Assembly: GCF_036417845.1 (NCBI RefSeq)
Contig: NC_089981.1
Span: 39,438,668-39,502,667 of the forward strand
Direction of reading: 5' to 3'
DNA from: Apteryx mantelli
Taxonomy: Eukaryota; Chordata; Aves; Apterygiformes; Apterygidae
Length of the DNA: 64,000 nucleotides
Shown: positions 36,406 through 49,870 of the stretch, piece by piece
Position numbering within the stretch: position 1 is the stretch's first letter
How the letters are laid out: each line of letters starts with the position of its first letter
The notes under the pieces: generated by a model
The model's input: the letters and a program-made list of their open reading frames with translations, nothing else
Database searches by the model: none
Told to the model about the DNA's origin: nothing
Made by a program: the position numbers and the translations under genes

Positions 36406-39400
36406 GCCTGTGGATGTTTTCCGTTTTCATAGTCAAATGATACTGCTTCTTTTCTATCACCTTTTGCTTGGCTTGCTTGGAAACTATTTGGGTAGGATCC
36501 ATCAGATACTCTGTGTTTGTATAGTATCTATGACAATGGAATTCCTGCTGAGATACAATTATAAAGAGGGACATTGGAGTGAACGGAATAAGTGATTTGG
36601 TGGAAAGAAGGCTGATTACTAAATATTATTAAGGAATGAGCTGTTCAACTAGTAAAACTTCAGAGATTTTTATACTGCACTTGACTATTCATTTTAAATA
36701 CTTAAGACAGCTTGGTCTCACATTCTGTGCTGGAGTTAAAAAACAAGAGACATATAAAACAGATTTTTTATAACGAATTCTTTCTGAAAATTTCACCAAG
36801 TTAGAAGTGTCCACTAGAGGGTTAACAATTTTGAACTTTTGGCTTTGTTTTTTTTACACAGATACTTTTTATAATTCTTTATTAAAACAATTATTCATGT
36901 CTTATGTTACAGTCTGGAAGGTGAAAAGTAGGGCTATGTTTTCATATTTTTGTGTGAACCTGAAACATTCAGCGCTTCTTCTGGTTTCTAAAGATACATG
37001 GCCAGAGTCCTCCTTGTTTGGAATAAAAAGGCAGCAAGCTGTGACTTCTCCTTTCCACTGAGGTCTCCAAGGGATGACCACCTGGCACCTCCCTCCATCC
37101 TGTGCTTTTGATAGGAGAAGTTCACTCTCCATCTTGTCAGTAGCAGTAAATCTGGCATCTATGGGGCTTGATTCAATAGCTGGATCCAAAAATGCTTCCC
37201 ATTACCTATTGCTGCTGCATATTATCCAAGCAACCAAAATCTTTAACATCCCTCAAACAGCTCCCTGTGAGATGTGTCAGTAATTAATAACAGCAGCAGC
37301 AGCAAGCTTGCAAGGTTGTTTTTAATGAGCAGGAACATTTTAAATGAACAGTTAAATTTTGGGGGAGGTATTTGAAGATTTTCCTTCTTCATAAGGATAC
37401 ATTCTCATTTCTGCAGCTCTCACCATTCCTCTCTACTTAGTTTCACCAGCCTAATTTAGAAAGGCACTCTGTTTCTCTTTAAATTTGCTAGTTATGCATT
37501 CCATAGATATATCCTTGTTCATAAAAAGTTGTGAGCAATAGGGATCCAAATGTGCTTAATGTGTATGATAACCCAAGGCAGGTTTGAAAATTAGCCCTTT
37601 GTTTATTATGGCAACTGATCAGGAAAATCTTCTTTCAACATATAACATTAACTCAGAAAGAGCAGAGGCACAATAAATCAAAATCTTTGGCAATACAAGA
37701 GGAAAAAAGTTGGCATACTTGGGTAAAAGTTAAGATAAAAGCCCATGTGAATGAGAAGAATGTAAAGGGTCAGATCCATCATGCCTTTATTAAACCAGAT
37801 CCTTAGAGACTTCTCTTGACATAACCAGATCTATCAAAAGAGGAAGAAATCACAGTTAGAACCCAGTAGTAGCAGACCTTTGTCAGGTTCCCCAAAATTA
37901 CTTTGTAAATATCTTTCATTGAATGCTAGATTTGTCCCTGAATACTAAACATCTGTCCAGTTCTAGAAATACTTGAGAGAGAACACTACTCAGTGATAAA
38001 ATTCAGGATAAAAAGGTTTTCTAGTGCAGGCTGGTATGTGTGTACACATAGTACAATAGATGCCCTTCTGATGGTCATATAAGATAACGAGAAATAGACT
38101 CAAGTGGAGTAGGTTTGTCTGCACCTAAATTGTACAGCCAACGTTAATTTAGGAAAGTTCTCTTCAGGCTACAACAAAGTCGGTTGTAAGCAAAAAGGAA
38201 GAGCTTTCTCTAAATCAGGAAATGTTCCTGTCACCTCGGCCATGTTTCAGTTCCTGCCTTGTGCCCTGAATTTATCTTTATCATCACAGTAGTCTGTAGA
38301 AGCCTTACTTGTGAAGTGTACCCTACTATGCCAGGCATACCATTAAAAACAGTTGCTGGCCGGAAACATTTCCACCTGAAGGCCTAGTCCTCTGAAGACT
38401 CTCACAGCATGTAAATATTTTGACAAAACTCAACAGGGCTGCACAAAATCTCTTGGTTACTTATGTGCCTAAGGCATTCCAGTCAAGAGCATATATGATA
38501 TCAATACCAATGAGCAGACATCAATTTTCTCCCTGATGTGCTTTAACCAAAACTACTGTTTAAAAGAACTACCAGGGTGGAATATATATAGTAACCTATA
38601 AGCAAGGTAAAATACATACAATTGAAATAAAAACACCTACCCAATAAAAATGCTGTGACAATTACACAGAATGAGGAATAATCAGAGAGAAGGGTTACAA
38701 ATCTGTGACCTTCCTAATAGAAGAAAAATGCTATGGGGATAGAAAGAGCTTATGGTGATGTTCTGAATTAGCACACAGGGACTAAGAGACATGTTGCTGA
38801 GAATATGCGAGTAACCACAACTAGCCTGTCTACCTGTCAAAGTGGTTCCCTAAAAGACTATGGGTACCCGTGAGTGTAAGCTCCCAGAAGAGTGTTGGTT
38901 GTTGTTCCCACCAGTTTCTAGCTGTGGGAAGCTGAGAAGAACATTTCTAAGCATGGTATTTCCTTAAGGTAGTTCCTTAGAGGGTAAAAGCTTTTGAAGA
39001 GGAATGGTGGGAGGATTAAAAGACAAAATATTTCTGGCGCATCCCTGACTGAAGAAGAAAACTGCTAGAAGGCAACCTGATCTGAAAAGGTAGTGACAGA
39101 AATCACTAGAAATATACAATACTGCTGGCCCAAACCTACCGTCCCCACCTGAGCTAATCCTCTGAAATTTTGCACGTGTAGAGCCCATAGTTCTGAGCTT
39201 CACAGACATGTGGCAGATTTGCCCTCTAAGTTCTGTGTGTTGTTGAAATGCAGCTGAAGGAGCTGATAATGTTGCTCAACAATAGAGCTAGAAACACAAG
39301 GTATAAACACAGCTAGTGAAGCTAAGAAGTTGTAAGAAATGTGGTTGTAGCATAAAGGCATATGTTGTTGAGTGCATTCTCTGCAGTGTAATGATAATGA

Positions 39401-40023
39401 GGAGACAGCTATCCCTCCTCCCATATGTCCTGGCATCTCAAAAAAGAGCATAACAAAAAAGGAGGAGGAAAGGGAAAAGGCTGTGTGGTCAGTGGGCAGG
39501 GTGAGACCACCACCTCTCATGTCTCCTTATCGGCATTCACAGACACACAAACACTCCTTTCACAAGGGTGTGTAAAATGGTCTTCAAAGTGATAGCAACG
39601 GAACTAACTGAGAAATGTCTTGTAAAAAGAATTAAAAACAAAACCTTTTTTTTTACTCTTTTTTTTTTCTCTCTACACCCATCCTAAACACAGAATTTGC
39701 AACCCATGGCCCTGCATAAAGAAACATCCATGTTAAGCAAGTCACCTTCGAGGATCACTTTTGCTTACTTTCAAGAAATGCCTCCTCTACACCTTTCTGT
39801 CAGTATATGCTGAAGTATAGTGAAAAAAGGAAATGTAGAGAATGTGTTAAGCTCTGGGAAACTCATGTGGGAGGATGGGTGAGTGGATTGCAGGGCAAAT
39901 AACTTGGGAGTGAAAAGGTGCTTAATCATTTGCTATGATCCTAGTTTGGTTTTTAATCTTCAAGCCATTTCTTATTTGAAGAGTTGTATGTGAACATACA
40001 TTTTACACATCTTGAAAGAGGCA
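36406..40023. other. Intergenic, no gene seen
   Basis: About 3.6 kb of AT-rich noncoding sequence with a short CAG run near 37290. No supported gene or transposon. Confidence 0.55.
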
Positions 40024-40110
40024 AAGGGCCAAATTCATCACTGGTTTAACTCCATGGGTTTCAATGTAATTGTGCCAACATCAATTTAGATCAGGCTCTC
40101 TGCCCTCCAG
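40024..40110. repeat. Amniote fold-back repeat
   Basis: GGGCCAAATTCATCACTGGT followed by TTAACTCCATGGGTTTCAAT and GTAATTGTGCC resembles the repeat GGGCCAAATTCATCCCTGGT...AACTCCATTGACTTCAATGG found widely in sauropsids. Confidence 0.6.
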
Positions 40111-40859
40111 AGCTAATGACCCAAATACTTGATCTGCAAGTTGCTGAACATATTCACCTCCATTGCAATGGGAGTTGAAGGGGCTCAGCAGTTTCACCAA
40201 AGCCACAAACAAATATTATGAATCAGGCCCAGACAAGAGTGGTTCAGAAGAGGGAAGGGGTGCTCAGAGCTCTGGAAGTGTGAGAATATTCTGTGAGAGA
40301 GGGAGAGAAGGGAGGTAAAAATAAAAATGGAAAGAGAAGAAGGGTATTAGTAAAGAGGAGCACAGGGAGAAGAGTTAAAGAATGAGATGCTGTATATGAT
40401 AAAATAAGGCCAAAAATGTAGCTGGAATTGAATGAAAAGAAACTACTTGTTTTACAGTCATGAAGCACATCCATTTGAAATCTGAAAGGCTAACATAGTA
40501 TGGTCCTTCCATTAAAAAAAAAAAAAGTGATTGTAATAGACATAACTCTAAGAATTAAGCCATACTACCTTCTATAACCAGCTGTCTGGTTATATCTTAT
40601 ATGTTTAAGAAGATCAATACTTGATGAGGACTTCCAGGAAATACCTGTTAATGGCAATGACCTTGTTATCTGTGAGACAGTATAAATTGGTCATGTGTTA
40701 AGTGCTAAGGATAAAACACATCACTGACACATTGTGAACATATTTGGATATGCGTGATTTAATGCCACTTTGCAAGAGCAGACATGTCAGCTTGTAAGGC
40801 AGAGCTGAATCAGTATTTAGATGGGATCATAAGAACAAACAGATCTGTGAATCAGTTAA

Positions 40860-41480
40860 AAATAGGAAAGGTGGAGAAGCATGTACAAGAATACGAACAG
40901 TTGTGGGAGTGAGAGAAGCTACCAGGTGACTTGCTGAAGGCGATAGTTGTACGAATCCCGACGAAAGGAGATTCTGCTGATTAAAATAATTATGGAGATG
41001 TAAGCTTATTGTCAGTACTGAGAAAAATTCTGATGAAAGTAATAGTCAACACATCAAAGCTAGTTTTAGAAGGAGTAGTGGGAGAAAAACAGTATGACTT
41101 TGGATCAGAATGAAGTTGCATTAATCAGATATTCATACTTAGATAGTTGATGGAAAAAAGCAAGAACAAGGTTTAAAAATGCGTGTTATTTTCCTTCATG
41201 TTATGAAAGCATTTTATTTGGTTTGGAAGGGGCCATTATAGATTGCAGCAAAATGATACAACATTCAGATAAGTGTATTAGTAGTATACATGCTATGAAC
41301 TCCTGTAGTGCTATAGTAATTTGCAGAAAATTAAGCACCTGGTTCAAAACAAGTTTGGTATGAAACAAAAGTCTGTGAATTCACCAATACTTTTCAACAT
41401 GTACTTCAAATAGACATTAAGATAATGAATGAGTCAAAGCATGTAACAATGGAAGAGTTAAAGTTACTGCTATGCAAATA
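40860..41480 (+). mobile_element. Fossil RTE-like LINE, reverse-transcriptase remnant
   Basis: Conceptual translation, with several frameshifts and stops, shows the landmarks of a non-LTR reverse transcriptase in the right order: LLKAIVVRIPTKGDS near 40932, SLLSVLRKIL near 41011, VVGEKQYDFG near 41078, SCINQIFILR near 41114, LMEKSK near 41147, a degraded region where the catalytic FDSV-type motif is expected (41190-41230), then LSTWFKT near 41332 and SPILFNMYF near 41382. The motif wording fits RTE-clade elements better than CR1. Not functional. The remnant may extend to about 42 kb, but that part is not recognisable to me. Confidence 0.65.
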
Positions 41481-42027
41481 ACTGACAAAATTGCTGCAGT
41501 CAACTTAGGTCTATAATATGTCAAGAAGAGAGAGTATTTTCTTCTTGGAAAAAAGAAAAAACAAATAGACATTTTTACATATGCCCTTGGAGTTTAATTG
41601 GTGATAAGGTTTCCATCAGAGGAAAAAGCAGAAGATATGCCTAGCCAAAAGCTTAAAAACATGAAAGCATAAATGTACTGAAACAGGGTACTAACAGTCT
41701 ATAGGCCAGCAGTGGCTGCATTAAACACAAGACATCTGAACACTGCTGATGGAGGAGTTTTTCCAAAGGTGGTAGGCATCATATAGGGTAAGAATGACAA
41801 ACAGAGAAATTAGGAGGAGAGATGTCAAATCAAGGTTTGGGATTGGCTACAACAGAAAAATATGACAACGAGAAGGAATTCTGGAGAAGAGACATAGATG
41901 AGGGAATGCCAAAGACATTGGTGCACACACACCACTTTGGGCAGTGCAGTACAGAGACTGACCTCCGGCCACAGGGCTGGACATTTCTTACAGGAGTGTG
42001 ACTGAACTGGATTTGATGGAGGCATAA

Positions 42028-42081
42028 GCTCTAGCTAGACAAGAGTGTTATACTGCTCTAGCTAGACAAGAGTTTTATACT
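42028..42081. repeat. 27-bp tandem duplication
   Basis: GCTCTAGCTAGACAAGAG plus nine more bases occur twice in direct succession with a single G/T difference, so this is a recent local duplication. Confidence 0.9.
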
Positions 42082-43354
42082 ACTCCTGAGTCTGCAAAAA
42101 TCAGCCAGAAAAGAAGATATATTAAAGTCCCTACTTTGGCCAAATTCCAACTCAATTAATTACAATCTGCCTTTTTAAATCCCCCCTGAAATTTCAGCTG
42201 GATAATATATTCTTCCATGCATGTCCTATGAGGCTGAGTAATGTCACAGCCCACTGCTGAGCTATCATTTGCACATAGCATGGTGTCTGCACAATTCTTA
42301 TGTTAGGTCAAGTTTGTGAAGGCCTTGGGACCCTTGAAAACGGATAGTGTTTGGTAGACCAAAGATGATGAAGCCATAGAAAAACAACAGTAGTCACTGT
42401 GCTTTAAACCTTACTACTGTGCAATTTTTTTGGTAAATGTGCTCATAAAAGCTCATTTCTGCCTTCTAGCGGATATAAGGTAGGAGAGAATTGCAGCAGA
42501 AAAAGAGGAGAGGAACTACTAGAAAGAAAATTAGCTTTGGGTTCCACAACATATATTATTAACAAGCCCTGAAAATCAGACTTAAGCCAAAATCCTACAT
42601 TTTTTTACTCATAGCAATGACTGCTGCATTCATTTCTCACCCTTACTTCCTTTGGGACTCAAGCTCATGACAGTATTTCCATTGATTGTAATGGTACAAA
42701 ACTGAGCCCTTCTCATTTACTATGGACCCAACCCTATGTGAAAGTTCTCATCACCCCTGGGATACTGAAGTGTTAAGTCCTGAGCTGATTTTGATTATAA
42801 CAAGTTCTGGTGCATCCATTTCTGTTCTTACTGCAAATAGCGCCACCACCGATACGGAGGACAGAAAAAATTGTCTTCCCTGACAGGAGGCCTTATAAGA
42901 AGATGGTTTTCAAACTAGCAAAGTAGTGCATAGGGAGTGCAGACTGCCATACAGTTTTTCTTTCTATAAAGAATAGTTACTCAGCTTAGTTTCCAAAGGA
43001 GCTCAGTATCCACAACTTACACTGATGTTCTGTAAATCTGAAAATTAGGCTAATGATTTATTAAAATCAGTGAATGCAAATGTAAAGACTCCTCTGAAAT
43101 TAATGAATGAGACCCTGAATCTATACATTTCTGTACACTAAAAAATACAAATTAACCCAATAGCTCCTGGATGAGAGAAACAAGAGGAAGGCAGTAAGTT
43201 CATACTTGCTGTAATTATTTTCAAATGGAAGGCTTTTATTATTCTGATGCACATACTTCCTAGTGTAGCAGAATAAAAAATTGATGGAGCTGCTTGTCTA
43301 ATTAGAAGGTCCTTCTGTTCCTGGGAAAAAAGAGCCTTTGGGAACCGTACAGGC
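42082..43354. other. Intergenic, no gene seen
   Basis: AT-rich noncoding sequence. A weak fold-back remnant (TTTCCATTGATTGTAATGG near 42676) is the only recognisable trace. Confidence 0.5.
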
Positions 43355-43572
43355 TGGGCCTAACTAGCTGGGGAGTGGTTTTGCTGAAAAGGACCTGGGC
43401 ATCCTGGTGGAGAGCTAGCTGAACATGGGCTAGCACTGGGCCTGGCAGCAAAGGAAGTCAACAGCGTCCTGGGCTCTATTAATAGGAACACAGGTTACCC
43501 AGAGAGGTTGTGAACTGTTCATCTTTGGAGGTCTGGAATATTGGACTAGAGACCTCCTGAGTGTACTTGCCC
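43355..43572 (+). mobile_element. CR1 LINE fragment with internal deletion
   Basis: Sense CR1: TTGCTGAAAAGGACCTGGGC, ATCCTGGTGGAGAG, GCTGAACATGGGCTAGCA and CAGCGTCCTGGGCTCTATTA come from the end of the reverse-transcriptase ORF. From about 43490 the sequence jumps to the 3' region (GGTTACCCAGAGAGGTTGTG, CATCTTTGGAGGTCTGGA). The several hundred bases that normally lie between are missing. Diverged and not coding. Confidence 0.8.
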
Positions 43573-45934
43573 CAGAAATGGCTTCTATCACATCTCTGTT
43601 TGTTCCCCTCCCTCACAAAGGGCAGACTGAAAAATTTCTGCTGACTTTTGGTAAACATCTAGAAGTGAAGTTGGGAGTGTGGGTCATTTCAAAGGTTAGG
43701 TGAGGTAAGTGGAGTGTCATGGAGTAGTTTGTTTACAGAATCTTGGCTTCTGACACTGACTTTCATGTGAATAAAACGTGATCAGGAGATCTCTCATGCC
43801 TTCTATGAGATTTACATCCCCATGGCACAATGAGGAATGCCAGGATGCTAGTCTTTAGCACAGGTGCAATATTCCTGGAGAGCAAGACTTCAAGTGCTGG
43901 AGTCCAATTTCCCACACCTTTATGTGTGGATGCAAGTAATATTAAAATATTTTCCAGAGTCTGAGAATGGCTTGTGCCATTTCTATAAAGAAAGCCTTAG
44001 CTGCTCTTTGGCTTGAGGTAAATCAGCTACAATATTAAAAGCACTTTGCGCTGTGTAATGACAAAGAGCAATATCATTAAATCAATAGGCATATTAGCAT
44101 AATTTAGGATAACCAGATTCATCCCTTAATTCTTTTTTTCCAAAATGATGGACTGGCCAGATTTAACACTAGAAGGAAGAGCTTCCAAGTCAGGATGGCA
44201 GATACAGCATTAGCAGGGCCTGCTCTATCCGCTCCCCCCTGCAAAACAGAAAAAAGCAAGACCAGTCTCACTGGCCGGTTCTACTCTTATTTTCTGAACA
44301 CTTTCTTAAAGTTGGTTCTTTCTACAGCTTCTCATTATATCAAAGGACAGATCCACAAGCATTTTGCTACACAAGAAAAGCAATTGCAAAAGGACTAATT
44401 TTTCTAAAAGGTACTTCTATGTCAGGACTTCTCCCAGGCTAGAGGTCACAACCTCAAGCGTGGTCCAGGTGTTATTAGTAGAGCTGTGAACCTAACAGAA
44501 ATTTGTTCTCATCTAATGTTGATGTTATCAGTTCAGATTATTTGTCATTATTTATGGTTAAATATTGGTATATGATGCCAAATGCTAACTTATATTTGTG
44601 TTTCTGTGAAGTTATTGGTCTGAGTGGGCAGTGAGGACTGGAAAAAATTTGGAAACTGATGTTTGGGGACAGGAAAAGTGAGGGGAAGATGGGCATTTTT
44701 CTAACAAAGTACTTAAACGACCTGTTGGGCACTCAATATCTTCATACAAGGATGAAAGAGATACCTAGTGAAAGTGCACATAGTGTTTCAGAGTTCTTTG
44801 CTTCTTTTGCTAATGAAGTATATTTGGCTTCTTTAATAAAACTGGCTTTGGAAACTGCACTTCAAAGAGGAAGGACATTGTGCAGCACTTAACAGCAGTT
44901 GTGCCCCAGACGAGCTTCATTCTTTTTTTTTTATTCTTTACATAAGTCCCAGTAACAACATTCAGTCACTTTCGACCAAAACTCTGAATGAACAGCTACT
45001 ATGATGACAAATTTTACAAGTGAAGAAAAAGTTTTAAGTTCTCAGTGTTAAGTTAAGGGAATGGTATTGTTTACTTGTTCTCAGAATATGTAATCTGTAC
45101 TTTTTCTTAATAAAATTATGTCAAAAATACACCTTTCAAGACAAGCACCTTAAAGATTATTTTTTACTGTGATTGTCTCTGATGTACTTTCTACCATTAG
45201 TGATGTGTACATTCTACATATGTCATCTGCTGAGAACAACATGAAAGAATTTTGAAAAGTCAAGAATCACCTCTGTTCTTTCTTTCTGTTTTTTACTGAC
45301 CTGTCTAGGTCAGAAGAGAATTGCTTCATATTCATTGTAGAAAATTAGTTACTATTCAGTACTCAGACCCGCTCTGAGATTTCCCCCGATTCTTCCTTCA
45401 AACTTTAGTGACTATCCTATGCATTGCAGAGCATTCCCGTTTGAGAGTTAAACGGATGTTTTAAAAATGCGTTTTAAAAAAAACAGCTCTTGCGCGCTCT
45501 CTAGTGGTTAAATTATCAATTACTTTTGTCACCTTTTCCTATCACCTTTGCAACCTAATTTTAATTAATAAATCATTCACAAACAATGAGCTTCTGAGTT
45601 AAAAGAATTTTTAAAATAATGGTTATAATTTATTATTGGTCACTATAGTAGTGCTTTTCGCTACACGAAGTTTAAAGAATGAATCTAATATTACTCCATA
45701 TCAAGTTACACATGATAAAAGTTACCTTCTTTTTCCTTGGCCAACTATCAGATTGCAGTTTTCATCTTAGTCTGTGTTTGCAAAGGTCACTGGTCACTGA
45801 AAATTCATATTATCCACTGATACAAATTCATTTCTTATTGCGTATTTTCCCACATACTTCAGATCCCCTTACTAAAACAGCCCATTCAAGCTCCTCACAG
45901 AAGCCCTGAATGTATGTCACAGAAAATGATAATT
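43573..45934. other. Intergenic, no gene seen
   Basis: AT-rich noncoding sequence without a recognised repeat or supported gene. Confidence 0.55.
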
Positions 45935-46015
45935 TTCATTTTGCAGCAGAAAGCGAAGTTCAGAAAGAACTAGGTGACCCAGTTATGGAAATCTGGCAGC
46001 TCCAGGACCAAAGGA
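45935..46015 (-). repeat. MIR SINE fragment (antisense)
   Basis: TTCATTTTGCAGCAGAAAGC, GAAGTTCAGAAAGAACTAGG, TGACCCAGTTATGG and CTGGCAGCTCCAGGACC follow antisense MIR order (CATTTTACAGATGGGGAAAC ... GCACAGAGAGGTTAAGTGAC ... GGCAGAGCCAGGA). Confidence 0.65.
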
Positions 46016-46299
46016 CAGATTAAAGCAAAGAACATGCAACAGACAGTAATGACAACATGCTTGTGTTGTTTTTAAATAATTAATAGATCACAAGCCTGTG
46101 TCCAAGTGAACATTTGCATGAAACATTATTTACAAACCTTTTCAAATGTTAATTGCAACCTGTCTTGCAAAAACTAACACATTATTGGTTCACAGACACA
46201 TACTATTTGAATATTTTGGAGTTTTTCGCCTACTCTTCGTTTCGTTAAAGACCATGTCTTCTTGTTTGTCTGGCTTCCATGTCATGGTTATTGCCTTAA

Positions 46300-46343
46300 T
46301 CATCATCATCATCATTTTAATTAATCATCATTATCATCATTTT
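46300..46343. repeat. (CAT)n imperfect microsatellite
   Basis: Two CAT/ATC runs split by TTTTAATTAAT. Confidence 0.85.
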
Positions 46344-48547
46344 AAACATCAGTCTGCTTTTCAAGTAATCTGGAGGAACTTGGAAAGTCGCTCCAGTAAC
46401 AATCCCATACAAAAATATTGGGTCATATCAGGTCCTTTTAAGTATCGTAACTCCAGTACTTACTCCAAATCACACATTTTGCACATTTATGTTATGGTAC
46501 AGTATTCATTCATTGCAACTGATGCAATATGTATCTTCCTTAACATAAGAACTGAGTCATAATCTGTCAGATAATGGGACTTTTGCATGCTCTGCGCTCT
46601 GAACCTGGCTAGCTTGAGCAATGAGCATGTTCAGCATTGCTCTAAATTACAACAGCCGTTTTCTGACTTCCTGGCAGCAGTTGGTAGCTGCAGAATAATT
46701 GGAATTTGGTGCTCCCCTTTCTCCAATCTCATCTTTCTTTTTCTCCAACGACCTTGTCCTTCTCCGTTAGCCAGTTCTTTCAAAGAAGGGGTATTCCCCT
46801 GAGAGCCATCCGGGCCAACTTAAGAGCAATAGGAGATATAATCTGATATAATTTCTCTGAGTTGCAATGCTGTTTTTTTCCAAGAATTTTGGTACTCAGC
46901 ACATTTTCAAACTCAGAGGGAATTGTTTCATAGCTGAACCAGATTTTCTCCAGCTCAGTTAGGCCAGGGCTTGCTCCCTCTCTAGCAGCCAGTCTACTTA
47001 CTGCTGCCAACTACAGGTCTTGGCTCTTGCCATGAGCTGTTTAGCTCTAGATTTCAAGCCCCCTTATCCCCAAATGCTGTCTGTTACAGAAACAGTGATG
47101 GTAAATAAAACTTGATGTGCCTGTGAGGGATTGTTACAAGTATGCTTCTAAACTTCATGCTTGTAAGGAAGTTTCTGTTAGCTTGCAAAATTGCACTCCC
47201 TGATAATTTTTCATGACTGTCCCTAGCCTTATGCTGTTGACCATTTATTTCTCTGTTATTAAGTAATTAAACCATGGTGTAATTAATTTTACTTTCTAAT
47301 TAAATAATTGTTCTGTCATTGCAATTCTTAGAGTGTACTGTGTTATTATTGCAATATATTAATTACTAATTCCAGTGACTCAATTTTTTTTAAACTTTAA
47401 ATCTTGTGTTGGTCCTCAGGCAAACTAGGAGTGTGCTCCAGTCTCCTTAGGCAAAGCTATTTCTGAATTTCTTATTTCCTCAGCTGCACTAGGGTCTTAT
47501 CCTGGGTGTTTATAATGCACTCCAGTAGCTGCCTGATGTGTAGCTCTATTGCTCTTCAAAGACATTCATAACGCATTCATCACTGGGTTGCTGGGGAGTA
47601 GAATTGCCAAGCGGACCTGAAGAATTTTAACTTCATTTCATGACTCTGCAGGAGACGCCATTCCAAAAATGATTGACTACAGTCATGTAAAAACTATCAG
47701 AGAGCAGCAAGACTGGAGCTGCTCCATGAAGGGAGATGAGCCAGGAGCTGAGGGCAAGCAGAGCACAGGGACAGTGACCCACTGATGGGAGCATAGTCCC
47801 GCAGTACCCCAATGGAGTCGGGTTGGTGACAGTGGCAGGCCAGCCATCATCAGACAAGGCAAGGGGACAAGTCAGGGTCTATTCAGGAAGGCCAGTCAGC
47901 GAGCCACAATCAGCAGGGGACAGGGCTGGCCACAAGTCTTCTGCAACACACTTCAGGCTCTGTGGCCTGAAAAAAGCTGTTGAAACACATGGAAAAATTA
48001 ACAACAAATCTGAATTTATATAGGTGATCTCTCTCTGCTTTAGCATGATCTTTAGGGTTTTTTGTTTTGTTTTGTTTTTTGAGCAGAAGCATTTGCAATT
48101 CATAAGTGGAGGAATTGTTCAGCTTACCTGAAATGTGGCTTTGAGGACTGCATTTATGTATGCCTTCTAGAGTGCTGAGCAGCCAGGGAGAGAATGGGGC
48201 TGTGATGCCAATGGGCACTGCTAAAGATAGCCTGCCCTTGAAAGGCAACTGTAACACTGGCATATTTGAAAATATTTTTTTAATGTAACCAATAGCTTTT
48301 CTTCAGAGTAACTCTACTTTAGCATAAGGTCCATGATTGGTCTTCCGTGAAAGAGCCCAGTTGAGCCTCAAATATTGTCAATAGTGTGAGAATGATCAAT
48401 CCATCCTTGTTCTCCTCTGGACTAGAGATATTTTATACTTACATGGAGAAAGGCTTTCTGTATTCTCTTCTTGCATGTATCCATTGTAAGATGTAACCCT
48501 ATCCATTGTGATGAAATGTTATCTGTATTATCATTTTATATTCTAAA

Positions 48548-48594
48548 TAGATAGATAAGTAGATAGACAACAACAACAGTAGATAGACAGATAG
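48548..48594. repeat. (TAGA)n/(CAA)n microsatellite
   Basis: TAGATAGATAAGTAGATAGA, a CAACAACAACA insert, then TAGATAGACAGATAG. Confidence 0.88.
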
Positions 48595-49299
48595 TCAGCC
48601 AATAATTAAATATAGTCAATATTTTGGGTACCTAAAATTCTACCTGCCTTCCATGAGAACTGTAGTTCCTCAGAATCTTTGAAAGTCATTTGTGCTTAAA
48701 TATGATATAAAAAACATCATAACCATCCTGTGGTTTTCTTTTCTTTTACTTCGTAGTTACATTGATATGATTTAAAGATTGCACTGTCGAGCTGTGCTAT
48801 ACAGCACGTATTTGTCCTTTGTTGACTGCAGAGGTTTCAAATACTGTTGGTTACAGCAGCTTCTAGTTCTTTTAGTCATTCTTACTAAGCACACTTCTAT
48901 TTTCCATATAAGAATACTTTATGGAAGAGCTATTAGGTATTTCCCACTCCTTTCTGCCTGTGTTGTATTGGAAAACAGACATCAAGATAACAAGTGTATG
49001 TGTATGATAAAGCCTAAGATAAGCAGGTCAGTATAAACAAATACATAAGAGCTAGACTTCAAAAGGAGCATATTCTCATCTCAGTGCACAGGGATTTACA
49101 TATGTCAGCACTAATTGTTTTCTGCTTTGACAATGGAAGAAATGTTGCCCTTTGAAAGCTTGTAACAAGAATTTGTAAATATTTCAGCTGAGAATCAAAA
49201 TCAAAGCAACAAGTTGATCTGGCCACCTGCAGACTGAAGTTGTTTACTGTACTAGGTCTTTCTAAATTAGAGATGTTACAGATGCTCTACCTTGACTCA

Positions 49300-49870
49300 T
49301 GTGGAGTCCTAAGTGATTGGGAAATCAAGGAAATGAGTAACAGACAACATAAATTTGTCAAAACCAAAGTGTGTTGAACTATTTAATTTCCTTCCATGAA
49401 GAATATCATGTGGATAGAAGAGAAGCAGACAATGTGATACATCTGACTTTAATAAGGCTTCTGATATTATCTCACACAACTCATAAGCAAGCTAATGAAA
49501 TATGACCTAAATGAAGCTACTGTAAAAGTGCGTGCAAAGTTGGTCTACTCAAAGAGTAATTGCTAGGGATTCCCTGTCAAAATGAAAGGAGGTAACAAGC
49601 AAGGTATAACTGGAATTCGTTCAGGTTTCCATGCTATTTCATATTCTCATGATGACCTAGATAGGATGAGAAGTAGCAGCAACGACACTGGAGTGACAGA
49701 GATTCAGGTGACATGCTGAGACAAATTTTGTGACAGTAAGGGTCACAAAGTGTTAGAATAGATTGCCTGGAAGGAGTAAACTCCCTCTCTTTCAGAGTCT
49801 TTGGGGTCAGGGTGGTGGTTTCTGAACTACACAGAGCTCCTGAATAGTTTAAGCACAGTTCCATGCTGGG
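49300..49870 (+). mobile_element. Decayed CR1 LINE: RT C-terminal part and 3' region
   Basis: Sense orientation. Recognisable pieces in CR1 order: AAATTTGTCAAAACCAA; GATACATCTGACTTTAATAA and GGCTTCTGATATTATCTCAC (the site of the catalytic DFSKAFDTVS-type motif, now broken); ATAAGCAAGCTAATGAAATA; ACTCAAAGAGTAATTGCTAG; TCCCTGTCAAAATGAAAGGA; GACCTAGATAGGATGAG; then the 3' region AGAATAGATTGCCTGGAAGG. It belongs to an old sauropsid CR1 lineage, not the avian type seen at 11 kb. Confidence 0.78.

Larger units (their letters stand above)
46016..49299. other. Intergenic, no gene seen
   Basis: AT-rich noncoding sequence with a CAT/ATC trinucleotide run at 46300-46343 and a TAGA/CAA run at 48548-48594. 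The stretch 47.65-47.97 kb is GC-richer and repeat-like (AGTCAGGGTC, AGGAAGGCCAGTCAGCGAGC) but I cannot assign it to a family. Confidence 0.5.
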
